Numbered from the stretch's first letter, positions 46,661-56,392 are shown. The stretch: 64,000 nucleotides of DNA from Dokdonella immobilis (GCF_900115085.1 NZ_FOVF01000004.1:1-64000); one strand, 5' to 3'. Translations and numbers: made by a program. Notes: a model not told the origin generated them from the letters alone.

Positions 46661-47701
46661 TTAGAGATCCTGGCGATACTGCACGTAGGGAACCCGCGCC
46701 TGGGCGGTGTCCTTTTCACCCGCGGAAGAAGATTCGAGCGGCGCCGACCAGAGGTTCTGGGCGCCGACCGTCAACTCGCCACGCCACGGCGTACGCCAGG
46801 AAACACCGAGGTCGAGCCCGCCCCAGCGGCGCGTGCCGATGACGCCGGGGTCCTCGAGGCTGCTGATGCGCCCGACGATGCTGCCGCGCAAGGAGCCGCT
46901 GGCGAGGCCGAGGCCCAGTGACGCCTGGTTCAGATCGAGACTCGGGCCGGGCAAACCGTACCAGACCGGCGCAAGTTCGGCCCGCGTCAGGGCCGCGGTG
47001 AGGTCGAGAATGGGTCCATGGCCGAGCTGCCAGATTCCACGGGCGCTGAGTCGGCGTCCGCTGGCAAGGCTATACGGCATGCCTTCTGAGCCATCGACCA
47101 GAGTCAGGTCGATGGGACTGCCGGGGAGCGCGCCGTCGGCGAGCACGGGCAGGTCCGAGCGCCGTCCATCGAGCCATGAAAGTCCAAACGACAGATCGAG
47201 GCCGGATGCGAATGGCGCACTCCAACCGAGGCCGATCGCCGCATTCGCAATGCCCTCGGCAGGCTGCGGTCCGAGGCCAGCCGCGCAACCCGCACAGGCC
47301 CCGTCGATGTGATAGGGAAGGCGCGAGCCAAATTCGCTACCAACGGTCAGATCGGCGCGCAAGCCCTCGCCGAGACGCAGTCGAAGGCCGGCCGAAAACA
47401 GATCGGTCGCATCGACGATGCGAAGGTCGGACACCCCTCCAAAGGTCGGCGACGGCGGCAATGTCGGCGCGCCACTGGCGCGCGAGAGCGCAACGATGGC
47501 GAGCAGGCGGCCATCGGGACTGGCCCACAGCGGCACGACCTGATTGCCACTTCCGGCCGGACCATTGCCGACTTCGACCGACAACAGGCGATCGAACAAC
47601 GGACGCTCGGCCTCTGCCAGCGTCGCTGGCGCAGCGCGCTGTGCCACCGCCGCAAGCGGGAGCAGGACAGTCAGCAAAACTGTGGCGAAACGCAGCAACA
47701 T
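46661..47701 (-). CDS. Exported outer-membrane barrel-like hypothetical protein
   Basis: A 346-residue protein with a signal peptide ('LLRFATVLLTVLLPLAAVAQ'). Many alternating hydrophobic/polar strands rich in Gly, Leu and Ser follow ('AGLRLRLGEGLRADLTVGSE', 'GLDLSFGLSWLDGRRSD', 'ASLGLGLASGSLRGSIVGRI'), as in outer-membrane beta-barrels. Two Cys pairs sit in a loop ('GACAGCAAG'). The C-terminus does not end in Phe. No function is assigned. It lies downstream of hslO on the same strand, separated by nearly 290 bases with no visible terminator. Confidence 0.75.
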   Translation of the reverse strand: MLLRFATVLLTVLLPLAAVAQRAAPATLAEAERPLFDRLLSVEVGNGPAGSGNQVVPLWASPDGRLLAIVALSRASGAPTLPPSPTFGGVSDLRIVDATDLFSAGLRLRLGEGLRADLTVGSEFGSRLPYHIDGACAGCAAGLGPQPAEGIANAAIGLGWSAPFASGLDLSFGLSWLDGRRSDLPVLADGALPGSPIDLTLVDGSEGMPYSLASGRRLSARGIWQLGHGPILDLTAALTRAELAPVWYGLPGPSLDLNQASLGLGLASGSLRGSIVGRISSLEDPGVIGTRRWGGLDLGVSWRTPWRGELTVGAQNLWSAPLESSSAGEKDTAQARVPYVQYRQDL

Positions 47702-47987
47702 CGGCAAACCCGTCGGTACAGTGCAATGGACTTCCGCCAGCCGTCCTAGTTCCCGGCGATCAAGCCGGTGGCCCGGTATAGCCACGACGTCCACAGCTGA
47801 AAGGATAGCGCTCTTTACGGAAAATAAACAGTCAAGCGCGTCTCATGTTTGTCGCACAAGCGACTGAATTCAGTCGCTTTAGCCGCCGCGGCGGCGGGGA
47901 CCCAAGCTGGCCTCGCCGGCGGAGGCCGATGGCGACCCGGGCCGGAGTGACGCGATCGGCGGCATTTCGCGACCCCGATATCCGCCA

Positions 47988-48878
47988 CTACTGCGTCGAC
48001 ATGCTTCCCGGCGCGCTCGGATTGCTCGCGAATACGGCGGCGAGGTCGACGCGATCCACGTCGTAGGTCCGGTTGCAGAATTCACAGGTGATGCGCGCGT
48101 TTCCATGCGCATCGAGCGCCGCGGTCGCCTCCGCCCTGCCCAGGGCTCGAATCATCCCGAGCACGCGCTCACGCGAACAGCTGCATTGGAAGCGCAACGG
48201 ACGCTGCGGCTGAAGCACGACGCCCTCCTCGTGGAAGAGCCGAAGCAGCAGGGTTTCGACCGGCAATTCGAGCAATTCGCGCTCGCTCAGGGTGGCCAGC
48301 AGATGCCCGACCCGGTTCCAGGCGTCCGCATCGGACGACCCGGAATCCTCGTTGGCGTCGGCAATCTTTTGCACCATGATTCCGGCGCAACCGGCGGGGC
48401 CCGCAGCGAGCATGATGTGTGTCGGCAATTGCTCGGAGCGTTCGAAATACCCCTCGAAGGCACGTGCGAGGCTATCGGACTCGACCGCCACCAGCCCCTG
48501 GTATCGGGTCTCGGTGCGCGAATTCTCGATCGTGATGGCCAGACGCGCCCCGGCATCCCGCAGATCCACCGCTCCGTGCGCGGCCTCTTCGTCCATGCGC
48601 GCAATGCCGCGCAGACGTCCGTCGTGCGTGCATTCGGCGAACATCAAGCGCAGGGCACCCGCGTTGCGCAGATGGATCGACAGGCTCCCCTCGAAGCGCA
48701 GCGCGCCGGAAAATAGGGCGCTGGCCGTCAGCGACTCGCCGAGCCTTTGCGCTACGGGGTCGGGCAGGCTTGCCTGCGAACGGATCTCCCTCCACGTCTC
48801 GTCGAGATGCACGACCGTGCCGCGAACGCCGGCGCGCTGCAGATGGAACGTGGAGAGGGCATCGAAGGAATCGCTCAT
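47988..48878 (-). CDS. hslO: Redox-regulated chaperone Hsp33
   Basis: Cytosolic holdase activated by oxidative stress through release of zinc and disulfide formation. The 296-residue protein has the zinc-binding cysteines C232, C234 ('FQCSCSRERV') and C265, C268 ('ITCEFCNRTY'), spaced as in the family, and the N-terminal linker domain with 'RGTVVHLDETW'. Length is typical. The ATG at 48878 begins the conserved part; nine more in-frame codons upstream are possible. Neighbouring genes are unrelated. Confidence 0.95.
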   Translation of the reverse strand: MSDSFDALSTFHLQRAGVRGTVVHLDETWREIRSQASLPDPVAQRLGESLTASALFSGALRFEGSLSIHLRNAGALRLMFAECTHDGRLRGIARMDEEAAHGAVDLRDAGARLAITIENSRTETRYQGLVAVESDSLARAFEGYFERSEQLPTHIMLAAGPAGCAGIMVQKIADANEDSGSSDADAWNRVGHLLATLSERELLELPVETLLLRLFHEEGVVLQPQRPLRFQCSCSRERVLGMIRALGRAEATAALDAHGNARITCEFCNRTYDVDRVDLAAVFASNPSAPGSMSTQ

Positions 48879-49209
48879 TGGCTCGACCTTGCCGGGCGGC
48901 CCCATCAGGTGCGGTCGATGACACCCGATTCAAGTCACCAGGCAGCCCCCGGGGACGATCCCCCGGCTCCCGATTCGCGCGCGAGCGCCCGGCATCGGCG
49001 AGCGAAACGGACCACCGGGACCTCCGCCGTCGAGCGGAGTCGACCTCCTGCCCGATTCTCTGGCACGGTCCGGGCGGCTGGCGCAACATCGGGGGCTGGA
49101 GACTGGGTCCTCGTGCCGTACACCTTGGCACCGTTTTTCAGGGAAGGCGTCAACCGGCCCGTCATGCCACGCATCGTTTGTAAATCGACAGCAATTCCTG
49201 GGGATCCTG
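48879..49209. other. Gene-free stretch between hslO and the subtilase
   Basis: About 330 GC-rich bases between divergent genes. No coding frame is convincing and no clear promoter is seen; GGGGATCC precedes the subtilase ATG. Confidence 0.45.
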
Positions 49210-52200
49210 ATGAACTCGAAATATCTTGCGCGCACCGTGTTGACCGCTTCGATCACGCTTGCACTGGGCAACCTGCAGGCTGCTCCCAATCACCCGAACC
49301 TGGTTTCTCCCCAGGCTGTTTCGCCAGAACAGCTCAGCGACACGCGGGCCTCCAATCCCCAGCTGCTGCTGCTGCGCTCCGGACTCATCGACCCGACCGT
49401 TTCGCGTGTGGACTATTCCGCGACGGGCGCGGCAAGCGACTCCGCCTCGGGACGCTACGCGATCGTCCAGTTCCATGATCACCCGGCCAGCGCTCGCGCG
49501 CGGCTCGAAAAGCGCGGCGTGACTTTCCTCGGCTATGTGCCCAACAACGCCTACCAGGTCCGCCTCGAGGGCAATTCGCTGCGCGAACTCGAAAAGGACG
49601 CCGCGGTGCGCTGGGTGGGCGTCTACCAGCCGGGCCAGAAGCTCGACCCCGCGCTCTGGGTCGACGCGCGCTCGAATCTCAAGCTGGCTCCGGACGGAGG
49701 CATCGAACTGGACGTATTCGGATTCCCGGGTGAGTCCGCCGCCCGGATCGGCGGCGCGCTGGCAAAGCACGCCGGCGTATCGGTGATCTCCCGCGTCGAG
49801 AGCGACTCGTTGCCTTACATCCGCGTGCGCGTCGAGGAGACTGCGCTCGACCGGATCGTCCGCGCTGCGACCGCCGAAGACAGCGTGGCCTGGGTCTCCC
49901 CACATATCCAGGAATACGTGAACAATGCAGCCGGCATCGGCACCATCCAGGGCAATTCCACGACGACCGGAACCGCGGGCTCGGGCGGCGTCGAAGCCGG
50001 ACGTGAGCCGCTCTGGGACCATGGACTGTTCGGAACGGGTCAGATCATCAGCATCTCCGACTCCGGCCTGGATGCCAATGAGGCCTGGTTCACGACGCTC
50101 AACAAGGGCAGCGGCGACCACACCGAAATCACGAACTCCGATACCCCGGTGCCGCCAGCGCTGGGCGCCACGCATCCCGACAACAAGATCTACGCCTACT
50201 GGGTGCAGCCGGGCGCAACGGCCTATGACAACAATACGGCGTGCCCGGGCGGATCGCCGACCAGCTACCACGGCACCCACACCAGTGGAACCATTGCCGG
50301 CGATGCCGGTGGCAGCGTCGGCGCAACCAACTACACCGCGTCGACGCCCACGTCCTCGGGTCATGAGTTGGCCGACGGCATGGCGCCAAACGCGCAGCTT
50401 CTGTTCCAGGATATCGGCAATGACACGTCGGGCTGCCTGTCGATCACCGACCTCGGCGGCACGCTGCACCAGGCCCACGATGCCGGCGCCGGCATCCATA
50501 GCGCGAGCTGGGGCAGCTCAAGCGCCGGCGCCTACAGCGGCAGCGATCGTGTCGTCGACAATTCGCTCTCGATGATCGAAGACCTGATCTTCGTCGTCTC
50601 GGCGGGCAATGACGGCAGCGGAGCGACGACCACCGGCTCGCCGGGCAACGCCAAGAACGCGATCACGGTCGGCGCGCTCGGGCACGCGGGCAGTCGCTTG
50701 GTTGCCGGATTCTCGAGTCGAGGACCGACCCTCGATGGCCGCATCAAACCCGACATCATGGCACCGGGCTCGAGCACCATTTCCGCCTCCGGCGATGCCA
50801 GTACTACTGCAACCATCGAGTTGGCCGTCTCGAAATCGTTGTCGGGCACGTCGATGGCTGCACCGACGATCGCCGGCAATGCCGGATTGGTTCGTCAGTA
50901 CTTCATGGACGGATTCTATCCGCGTGGCGCGAAGACCGCGGCAGACACCTACACCCCGAGCGGCATGGCCCTGAAGGCGGTTCTGCTGAACGGCACGAAT
51001 CCCGTTCTCGGCAGCAACACGACGCCGACCGACCAGTTCTTCACCGGCAACTACGGTTGGGGACGGGGCTGGACCGACTCGAACCTGTGGTTCTCGACCA
51101 CGCCGAGCGCGTTCGGAGACGACAATCGCCGCCTGCGCATTTTCGAGCGCACCAATATCGCCGGGCTGGCGACCGGGGATGTCCAGGAATACACGATCGC
51201 CAACGTCCAGGCCGGCCAGGAACTGCGTGCCACGCTGACCTGGTACGACCCCGAGGCGACCGGCGGTGCCGCACTCAGCCTGGTCAACAATCTCGATCTC
51301 GAGGTCGAAGGACCTGGCGCGACGCTCTACCGGGGCAATGTCTTCAGTTCGGGCGTTTCGATTCCCGGAGGTAGCGCCGACATTCGCAACACGGTCGAAC
51401 AGGTTCGTCTCACGGCGCCGGCAGCGGGAACCTACACGTTCCGGGTCCGCGGCACGGCCGTGCCCGGCGGCAGCCGGCCGAACACCAATCGCCAGGGCTA
51501 TGCGCTGGCCGTGTCCGGATCGTTCGGTCTTCCGGACACCGCTCCATTGGCAGCGCCGACCGGCCTCAGCGTGTCTGCGACAGCGGGCGGCGCCTCGATC
51601 GCATTCACCGCGCCTGGCGGCGCCCAGGGCTTCCAGCTCTATCGAGCCGCCGGAACCTGTGCCTCGGCCGCGGCGGGAGATTTCCGCCTGGTCGGCACGA
51701 GTGCTGCGAGTCCGATCCTGGACTCGTCCAGCGAGGGTGGTTTCAGCTACGCCTACAAGATCCGTGGCGTCAGCAATGACGTCGAGGGTGATGTTTCGGC
51801 CTGCGTCGAGACCGCATTCAGTGGAGCCTGCAACCTGCAACCCGCCTTCGATGGCGGCAGCGTGGTCGGAGGCGCTTCGCTGAATTCAACCTGCAAGATC
51901 CCGCTGACCTGGTCGGCCGCAACGTCGAATTGCCCGGCATCGCCGACCGTGACCTATTCGGTGCAGCGCTCGAGCGATCCATACTTCTCCTCGCCGACCA
52001 CCATCGCGACCAACGTGGCGACCGCGGGCTACGAGGACTTCGACGTTCTCCCGGATGCGCCTTACTACTACAAGGTGGTCGCAACCGACGGCGAAGGCAA
52101 TTCGGCCCCGATCAGCCAGACCGTCGGTGGCACGGCGATCGGGCCGGCCGGTATCGACGGCAACAACTATCTGGACGACGGCGATACCCATGTCTACGTC

Positions 52201-52764
52201 AATCTGGAGTCGCCGTGGCAGGTGACCAATACGGCGGCGACGGCAGGCACGCTGAGTTATCACGGCGGTGCCGACGGAGCCACCTACCCGGCCAGCACCT
52301 GCGCGGCAATGACGACCCCGCCCATCGTCGTGCAGGCGGGCGCCACGCTCGGCTTCAAGATGAAGTACAACATCGAAACCGGCTGGGACGCCCTGCTCCT
52401 CGAGGTATCGACGAATGGCGGAGCCACCTGGACGGACTTGCCGCCCAACGGCGGTTATCCGGCATCCGGCACGATCACCAATGCAGGCAATGCCTGTGGT
52501 TACCCGGTCGGCAAGGCCGCGTTTGCCGGTTCGACATCGGCGACGCCGAGCGACGACTCCGCACCTGCTTCGTTCCAGGATTTCTCGGCGAGTCTGGCCG
52601 CTTTCGCCGGGCAGACGATCCAGCTGCGCTGGCGGTTCTCCTCGGACGGCGGTTATGAGGTGGGTGGTGCCTACGTCGATGAGATCCGCCTGCTCGGAGG
52701 CGATACCATCTTCAGCGACGGGTTTGAGCCCTCAGCTTCGCCGTTCACCTGCACCCCGCTCTGA
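49210..52764 (+). CDS. Secreted subtilisin-like serine protease with C-terminal GFE motif
   Basis: A 1184-residue exported S8 peptidase. A signal peptide ('VLTASITLALGNLQAA') and an inhibitor-like propeptide region precede the catalytic domain. The triad is visible as D284 ('ISISDSGLDANEAW'), H354 ('SYHGTHTSGTIAG') and S548 ('LSGTSMAAPTIAG'). Residues about 690-770 form a jelly-roll P-domain-like module, followed by a fibronectin-like region ('DTAPLAAPTGLSVSATAGGA') and a final domain ending 'DTIFSDGFEPSASPFTCTPL'. It probably digests external protein; a peptide transporter is encoded at 60264. A terminator follows directly. Confidence 0.92.
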   Translation: MNSKYLARTVLTASITLALGNLQAAPNHPNLVSPQAVSPEQLSDTRASNPQLLLLRSGLIDPTVSRVDYSATGAASDSASGRYAIVQFHDHPASARARLEKRGVTFLGYVPNNAYQVRLEGNSLRELEKDAAVRWVGVYQPGQKLDPALWVDARSNLKLAPDGGIELDVFGFPGESAARIGGALAKHAGVSVISRVESDSLPYIRVRVEETALDRIVRAATAEDSVAWVSPHIQEYVNNAAGIGTIQGNSTTTGTAGSGGVEAGREPLWDHGLFGTGQIISISDSGLDANEAWFTTLNKGSGDHTEITNSDTPVPPALGATHPDNKIYAYWVQPGATAYDNNTACPGGSPTSYHGTHTSGTIAGDAGGSVGATNYTASTPTSSGHELADGMAPNAQLLFQDIGNDTSGCLSITDLGGTLHQAHDAGAGIHSASWGSSSAGAYSGSDRVVDNSLSMIEDLIFVVSAGNDGSGATTTGSPGNAKNAITVGALGHAGSRLVAGFSSRGPTLDGRIKPDIMAPGSSTISASGDASTTATIELAVSKSLSGTSMAAPTIAGNAGLVRQYFMDGFYPRGAKTAADTYTPSGMALKAVLLNGTNPVLGSNTTPTDQFFTGNYGWGRGWTDSNLWFSTTPSAFGDDNRRLRIFERTNIAGLATGDVQEYTIANVQAGQELRATLTWYDPEATGGAALSLVNNLDLEVEGPGATLYRGNVFSSGVSIPGGSADIRNTVEQVRLTAPAAGTYTFRVRGTAVPGGSRPNTNRQGYALAVSGSFGLPDTAPLAAPTGLSVSATAGGASIAFTAPGGAQGFQLYRAAGTCASAAAGDFRLVGTSAASPILDSSSEGGFSYAYKIRGVSNDVEGDVSACVETAFSGACNLQPAFDGGSVVGGASLNSTCKIPLTWSAATSNCPASPTVTYSVQRSSDPYFSSPTTIATNVATAGYEDFDVLPDAPYYYKVVATDGEGNSAPISQTVGGTAIGPAGIDGNNYLDDGDTHVYVNLESPWQVTNTAATAGTLSYHGGADGATYPASTCAAMTTPPIVVQAGATLGFKMKYNIETGWDALLLEVSTNGGATWTDLPPNGGYPASGTITNAGNACGYPVGKAAFAGSTSATPSDDSAPASFQDFSASLAAFAGQTIQLRWRFSSDGGYEVGGAYVDEIRLLGGDTIFSDGFEPSASPFTCTPL

Positions 52765-52793
52765 CCTGAAGGCCAACCTGGGTTCGATTCAAA

Positions 52794-52821
52794 CGGGCGC
52801 CGGAATGGCGCCCGTTTTTTT
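52794..52821 (+). terminator. Intrinsic terminator after the subtilase
   Basis: Stem CGGGCGCC (52794-52801), loop GGAAT, GGCGCCCG (52807-52814), followed by TTTTTTT, with AAA before the stem. About 30 bases after the subtilase stop. Confidence 0.9.
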
Positions 52822-52860
52822 GCTGCCAGTGGCTTCGCCCGGGATGGCACAATCAAGCCC

Positions 52861-53571
52861 ATGCGTGCTCGCCGATCATTTTTCCATCGCCTCCTTCGCT
52901 GGACCGCGGGGCTGGTCCTTGGCTGGATTGCGTTGACTCTCCTGATGGTGGCCACGCTCCGCTTCGTGCCACCGCTGAGCTCGGCCGTCATGCTGGGCCG
53001 GCAACTCGATGCGCGGCTTGATGGCCAGAAGGATTTCCGGCTTCGCTATCACTGGACGCCGATTTCGAAGGTGTCGGCCAACCTGCCGATCGCGCTGGTG
53101 GCGGCCGAGGACCAGAAATTCCCGAGCCACCACGGCTTCGACGTCGATGCGATCCAGGACGCACTGGCCGACGCCGACGACGGCGCACGCTTGCGCGGGG
53201 CCAGCACGATCAGCCAGCAGGTAGCGAAGAACCTGTTCCTGTGGAATGGGCGCAGTTTCGTGCGCAAGGGGCTCGAAGCCTACTTCACCGTGCTGATCGA
53301 ACTGCTCTGGCCGAAGCAGCGGATCATCGAGGTCTACCTCAACATCGCCGAATTCGGTGATGGCACCTATGGCGCCGCCGCCGCGAGTGAGCGATTCTTC
53401 CGAGTCGCCCCTGCACAACTGAATTCGCACCAGGCCGCCCTGCTCGCCGCCGTACTGCCGAGTCCGCGAAAACTGCACGTGGACAGGCCCTCGCCCTACG
53501 TGCAGCGCCGGGCCGACTGGATCGAACGCCAGGTCCGCCAGCTCGGCGGCTCCGCCTACCTGGGATTGTGA
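52861..53571 (+). CDS. mtgA: Monofunctional peptidoglycan transglycosylase
   Basis: Polymerises lipid II glycan strands at the inner membrane. The 236-residue protein has one N-terminal membrane helix ('LVLGWIALTLLMVATLRF') and the GT51 domain: catalytic E83 in 'VAAEDQKFPSHHGFDVDAI', 'GASTISQQVAKNLFLWNGRS', 'KQRIIEVYLNIAEFGDGTYG' and 'EAAllaavlp'-type 'HQAALLAAVLPSPRKL'. No transpeptidase domain is present, and the length is that of MtgA. It follows the subtilase terminator and needs its own promoter. Confidence 0.95.
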   Translation: MRARRSFFHRLLRWTAGLVLGWIALTLLMVATLRFVPPLSSAVMLGRQLDARLDGQKDFRLRYHWTPISKVSANLPIALVAAEDQKFPSHHGFDVDAIQDALADADDGARLRGASTISQQVAKNLFLWNGRSFVRKGLEAYFTVLIELLWPKQRIIEVYLNIAEFGDGTYGAAAASERFFRVAPAQLNSHQAALLAAVLPSPRKLHVDRPSPYVQRRADWIERQVRQLGGSAYLGL

Positions 53572-53674
53572 ACGCATGGTCCCCTCGCGCCTCGACTACG
53601 CGATCGGGCGCCGTCGGCGCTAGACTGGGACACCCGGGATGATCGGGCGGATTGCGGACCCATGGGAGGCAGCC

Positions 53675-54103
53675 ATGCTTCAAGCGAGACATCTACTTGC
53701 AGAAAAAGGTCACGAGGTCTATTCCATCGGCCCGGATTCGCCCGTGCTTGCGGCACTGACCCTGATGGCGGAACGTTCGGTCGGCGCGCTTCTGGTGATG
53801 GATGGAGAAAGTCTGGTCGGCATCGTCTCGGAACGCGACTATGCCCGCAACATCGTGCTCAAGGGCCGCTCCTCGGCGACCACTGCGGTCAATGAAATCA
53901 TGACCCGGGAGATGATCACGGTGGGACCCGACGAAACCGTCGAGCAGTGCATGCGTCTTTGCACCAACCGGCGCGTCAGGCACTTGCCCGTGGTCGAGGA
54001 CGGCAAGACCGTTGGCGTGCTCTCGATCGGCGACCTGGTCAAGGCCGTGATCAGCGAGCAGACCGAACAGATCGAGCAGCTGCAGCGTTATATCGCCGGC
54101 TAG
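53675..54103 (+). CDS. CBS-domain pair protein
   Basis: A 142-residue protein made of two CBS motifs ('LTLMAERSVGALLVMDGESL', 'CTNRRVRHLPVVEDGKTVGV'), with the typical 'GIVSERDYARNIVLKGRSS' between them. CBS pairs bind adenine nucleotides and act as sensors; this stand-alone form resembles 'inosine-5-monophosphate dehydrogenase-related' CBS proteins without a catalytic part. GGAGG ahead of ATG 53675 supports the start. It precedes the VOC gene by five bases and is probably cotranscribed. Confidence 0.9.
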   Translation: MLQARHLLAEKGHEVYSIGPDSPVLAALTLMAERSVGALLVMDGESLVGIVSERDYARNIVLKGRSSATTAVNEIMTREMITVGPDETVEQCMRLCTNRRVRHLPVVEDGKTVGVLSIGDLVKAVISEQTEQIEQLQRYIAG

Positions 54104-54108
54104 GAAAC

Positions 54109-54534
54109 ATGAAAGCCCTGCGAGATACGGGCGCCGTCCTCTTCGCCTGCAACCTGTCGAAGGTCGCGGATTTCTATGCGGCAATCGTTCCGATGAGGAT
54201 CAGTCGCCCGGAACCCGGATTGATCGTGCTCGAGGCCGATGGCTTCGAGTTGATAATCCACGGCATACCGGAGCAGATCGCACAGTCCATCTCGATCGCC
54301 TCGCCGCCTGCACGCCGAACGGACACCCCCCTGAAACTGGCGCTTCCGGTCGCGAGCCTCGCCGAGGCGCGTTCAAAGGCATCCGGCCTGGGCGGCGCCC
54401 TGGATCCGGTAGACAGGGAATTCGAATGGCGCGGATTTCGTGCCTGCGACGGTCACGATCCGGAAGGCAATGTCGTTCAGTTCCGTGAGCGTCTGGCTGC
54501 CACGAGGCGGCCCCTGGGTGTTGCGATTCGATAG
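54109..54534 (+). CDS. VOC (glyoxalase-like) family protein
   Basis: A 141-residue glyoxalase/bleomycin-resistance fold protein with paired beta-alpha-beta-beta-beta modules ('FACNLSKVADFYAAIVPMRI', 'LIVLEADGFELIIHGIPEQI', 'RACDGHDPEGNVVQFRERL'). Metal ligands of the type His/Glu are suggested by 'DPEGNVVQF' but a full set cannot be assigned. AGGAA precedes the ATG. Its last codons and stop lie inside a 31-bp inverted repeat shared with the intergenic space, so the C-terminus 'GVAIR' may be altered by that insertion. Function is unknown. Confidence 0.82.
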   Translation: MKALRDTGAVLFACNLSKVADFYAAIVPMRISRPEPGLIVLEADGFELIIHGIPEQIAQSISIASPPARRTDTPLKLALPVASLAEARSKASGLGGALDPVDREFEWRGFRACDGHDPEGNVVQFRERLAATRRPLGVAIR

Positions 54535-54628
54535 GTTGTACATCCGGCTGTGGTGAGGGAAGCTGAGGTCGTCGAGACTTCAGTACCAGCATCAGGGAGC
54601 CGGATGAACAACGTATCGAATCGCAACA
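54519..54628. repeat. 31-bp inverted repeat spanning the VOC stop codon
   Basis: TGTTGCGATTCGATAGGTTG... (54519-54549) is the reverse complement of 54598-54628 with two mismatches in 31 bases. The 48-base centre contains smaller self-complementary words. It fills the space between the convergent VOC gene and maiA and covers the VOC stop codon (54532-54534). There is no T-tract. It could be a hairpin acting as a 3' end or a small mobile element. Confidence 0.85.
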
Positions 54629-54637
54629 GCTGGAGGA

Positions 54638-55309
54638 CTAGGCCGGTCGATTCGGTGCGTCGGGCTGATTTTCAGGCCGGGCCAGGTCGAATGCCTGCAG
54701 TTCGAGGCATTGCTGCTCGATGCGGACCATGGTCGGGAACGGGGTCAGGTCGACTTCAAAGCGGCGCGCGTTGTAGACCTGCGGCACCATGCAGATGTCG
54801 GCCAGGGTCGGCGTGTCGCCATCACAATAAAGGCCGGTCGAGGCATTGTCTTCGAGCATCGCTTCGAAGGCACGGAATCCTTCCACGATCCAGTGCCGGG
54901 TCCAGCGATCGCGCTCGACCTGCGGCGAACTGAACTCGCGCTCAAGAAAGCGCATCACGCGCAGATTGTTGAGCGGATGGATGTCGCAGGCGACGACCTG
55001 GGCCAGGGCGCGAACCCGGGCCCGTTCACGCGCCGTCGACGGCAGCAGGGCCATGGTTCCGGGATAGGCCTCATCGAGGTACTCGATGATCGCCATGGAC
55101 TGGCGGAATACGCGCGCGCCATCGAGCAGGGTCGGCACCGTGCCTTGCGGATTCAGTTCGAGATACTCCGCCCGGTGCTGCTCGCCGCCGTTGTTGACGA
55201 GATGCACCGGAACGATTTCATAGGGCAGCGACTTCAGATTCAGCGCGATGCGCACGCGATAGGCGGCGCTGGATCGCCAATAGCTGTAAAGCTTGATTGT
55301 CTCGGACAT
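54638..55309 (-). CDS. maiA: Maleylacetoacetate isomerase
   Basis: Zeta-class glutathione transferase converting maleylacetoacetate to fumarylacetoacetate in tyrosine breakdown. The 223-residue protein starts MSETIKLYSYWRSSAAYRVR, with the family's N-terminal SxxxxRVR motif, 'NPQGTVPTLLDG' (thioredoxin-fold cis-Pro), 'QSMAIIEYLDE' and the helical 'ACDIHPLNNLRVM'. It lies just downstream of fahA on the same strand, consistent with the operon hppD-hmgA-fahA-maiA. Confidence 0.95.
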   Translation of the reverse strand: MSETIKLYSYWRSSAAYRVRIALNLKSLPYEIVPVHLVNNGGEQHRAEYLELNPQGTVPTLLDGARVFRQSMAIIEYLDEAYPGTMALLPSTARERARVRALAQVVACDIHPLNNLRVMRFLEREFSSPQVERDRWTRHWIVEGFRAFEAMLEDNASTGLYCDGDTPTLADICMVPQVYNARRFEVDLTPFPTMVRIEQQCLELQAFDLARPENQPDAPNRPA

Positions 55310-55377
55310 CTGCCCTGCTCCCCTGGTCCCCGGCAACGGCCCGTCGACGGTGGCGCCGACAGGCTTCTGGAAGGCCC

Positions 55378-56367
55378 TCAGGCCGGGGAGTATCGCTCCA
55401 CGACCTGCTCGATGGCACCGAAGATCGAATGCCCATCCTTGTCCGTGACCTCGATGCGAACGCGATCGCCGAACCTCAGGAACGGCGTGGTTGGCTTGCC
55501 ATCGCGCAGCGTCTCCACCGTACGCTGCTCGGCCAGACACGAGGCCCCCTTCGCGGTGTCTTCGTTGGCAATCGTACCCGATCCGACCAGGGTACCGGCA
55601 GACACCGGCCGGGATTTGGCCACATGGGCAATCAGTTCGGCGAAACTGAACTGCATGTCGACGCCGGCCTCGGCCTCGCCGAACCACTGGCCGTTGATCC
55701 AGGTGCGCATCGGCAGGTGCAGTTTGGAATCCCTCCAGGCGTCCCCGAGTTCGTCCCGGGTCACGAACACCGGTGACAGCGCCGAACGCGGCTTCGACTG
55801 CAGGAATCCGAAACCCTTCGCCAGCTCGGCCGGGATCAGCGCGCGCAGGGATACGTCGTTGACCAGGCCGATCAGCTGGATATGGTCGGCGGCCTGGGCC
55901 GGCGTCACGCCCATCGCGACATCGTCGGTGACCACGACCACTTCGGCCTCGAGGTCGATGCCCCAGTCTTCGCTGGCGGCGAGGATGGGATCGCGGGGAG
56001 CAAGAAAACCGGAGCTGGTTGCCTGGTACATCAGCGGATCGGTGTAGAAGCTTTCAGGCACCTCGGCGCCGCGCGCGCGCCGCACGCGCGCGACATGCGG
56101 CAGGTAGGCGCTGCCATCGACGAATTCGTATGCACGTGGCAGCGGTGAGGCGAGGCGATCGATGTCAAGATCGAATGCATCGGCTACCTTGCCCGCCTGC
56201 AAGCCTTCGTACAATGCATTCAATCGCGGCGCGATGTTGCTCCAGTCCTCGAGCGCGGCCTGCAGGGTCGGCGCAACGCCGGATGCGCGCACGGCGCGGG
56301 TCAGATCCCGGTTGACCACGATCAGGGTACCGTCGCGGCCACCTTCCTTGAGACTTGCGAGTTTCAT
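55378..56367 (-). CDS. fahA: Fumarylacetoacetate hydrolase
   Basis: Cleaves fumarylacetoacetate to fumarate and acetoacetate, the last step of tyrosine degradation. The 329-residue protein begins MKLASLKEGGRDGTLIVV. The FAH fold core shows 'DPLMYQATSSGFLAPRDPIL', 'EVVVVTDDVAMGVTPAQAAD', 'VTRDELGDAWRDSKLHL' and 'GTLVGSGTIANED', metal-binding and catalytic segments of the family. It is of the short bacterial type, not the 420-residue animal type. It starts about 25 bases after the hmgA stop and precedes maiA. The acetoacetate it forms could feed the ligase encoded at 18434. Confidence 0.93.
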   Translation of the reverse strand: MKLASLKEGGRDGTLIVVNRDLTRAVRASGVAPTLQAALEDWSNIAPRLNALYEGLQAGKVADAFDLDIDRLASPLPRAYEFVDGSAYLPHVARVRRARGAEVPESFYTDPLMYQATSSGFLAPRDPILAASEDWGIDLEAEVVVVTDDVAMGVTPAQAADHIQLIGLVNDVSLRALIPAELAKGFGFLQSKPRSALSPVFVTRDELGDAWRDSKLHLPMRTWINGQWFGEAEAGVDMQFSFAELIAHVAKSRPVSAGTLVGSGTIANEDTAKGASCLAEQRTVETLRDGKPTTPFLRFGDRVRIEVTDKDGHSIFGAIEQVVERYSPA

Positions 56368-56392
56368 GTCGATTCGGTTTCCTGGGGGTTGG

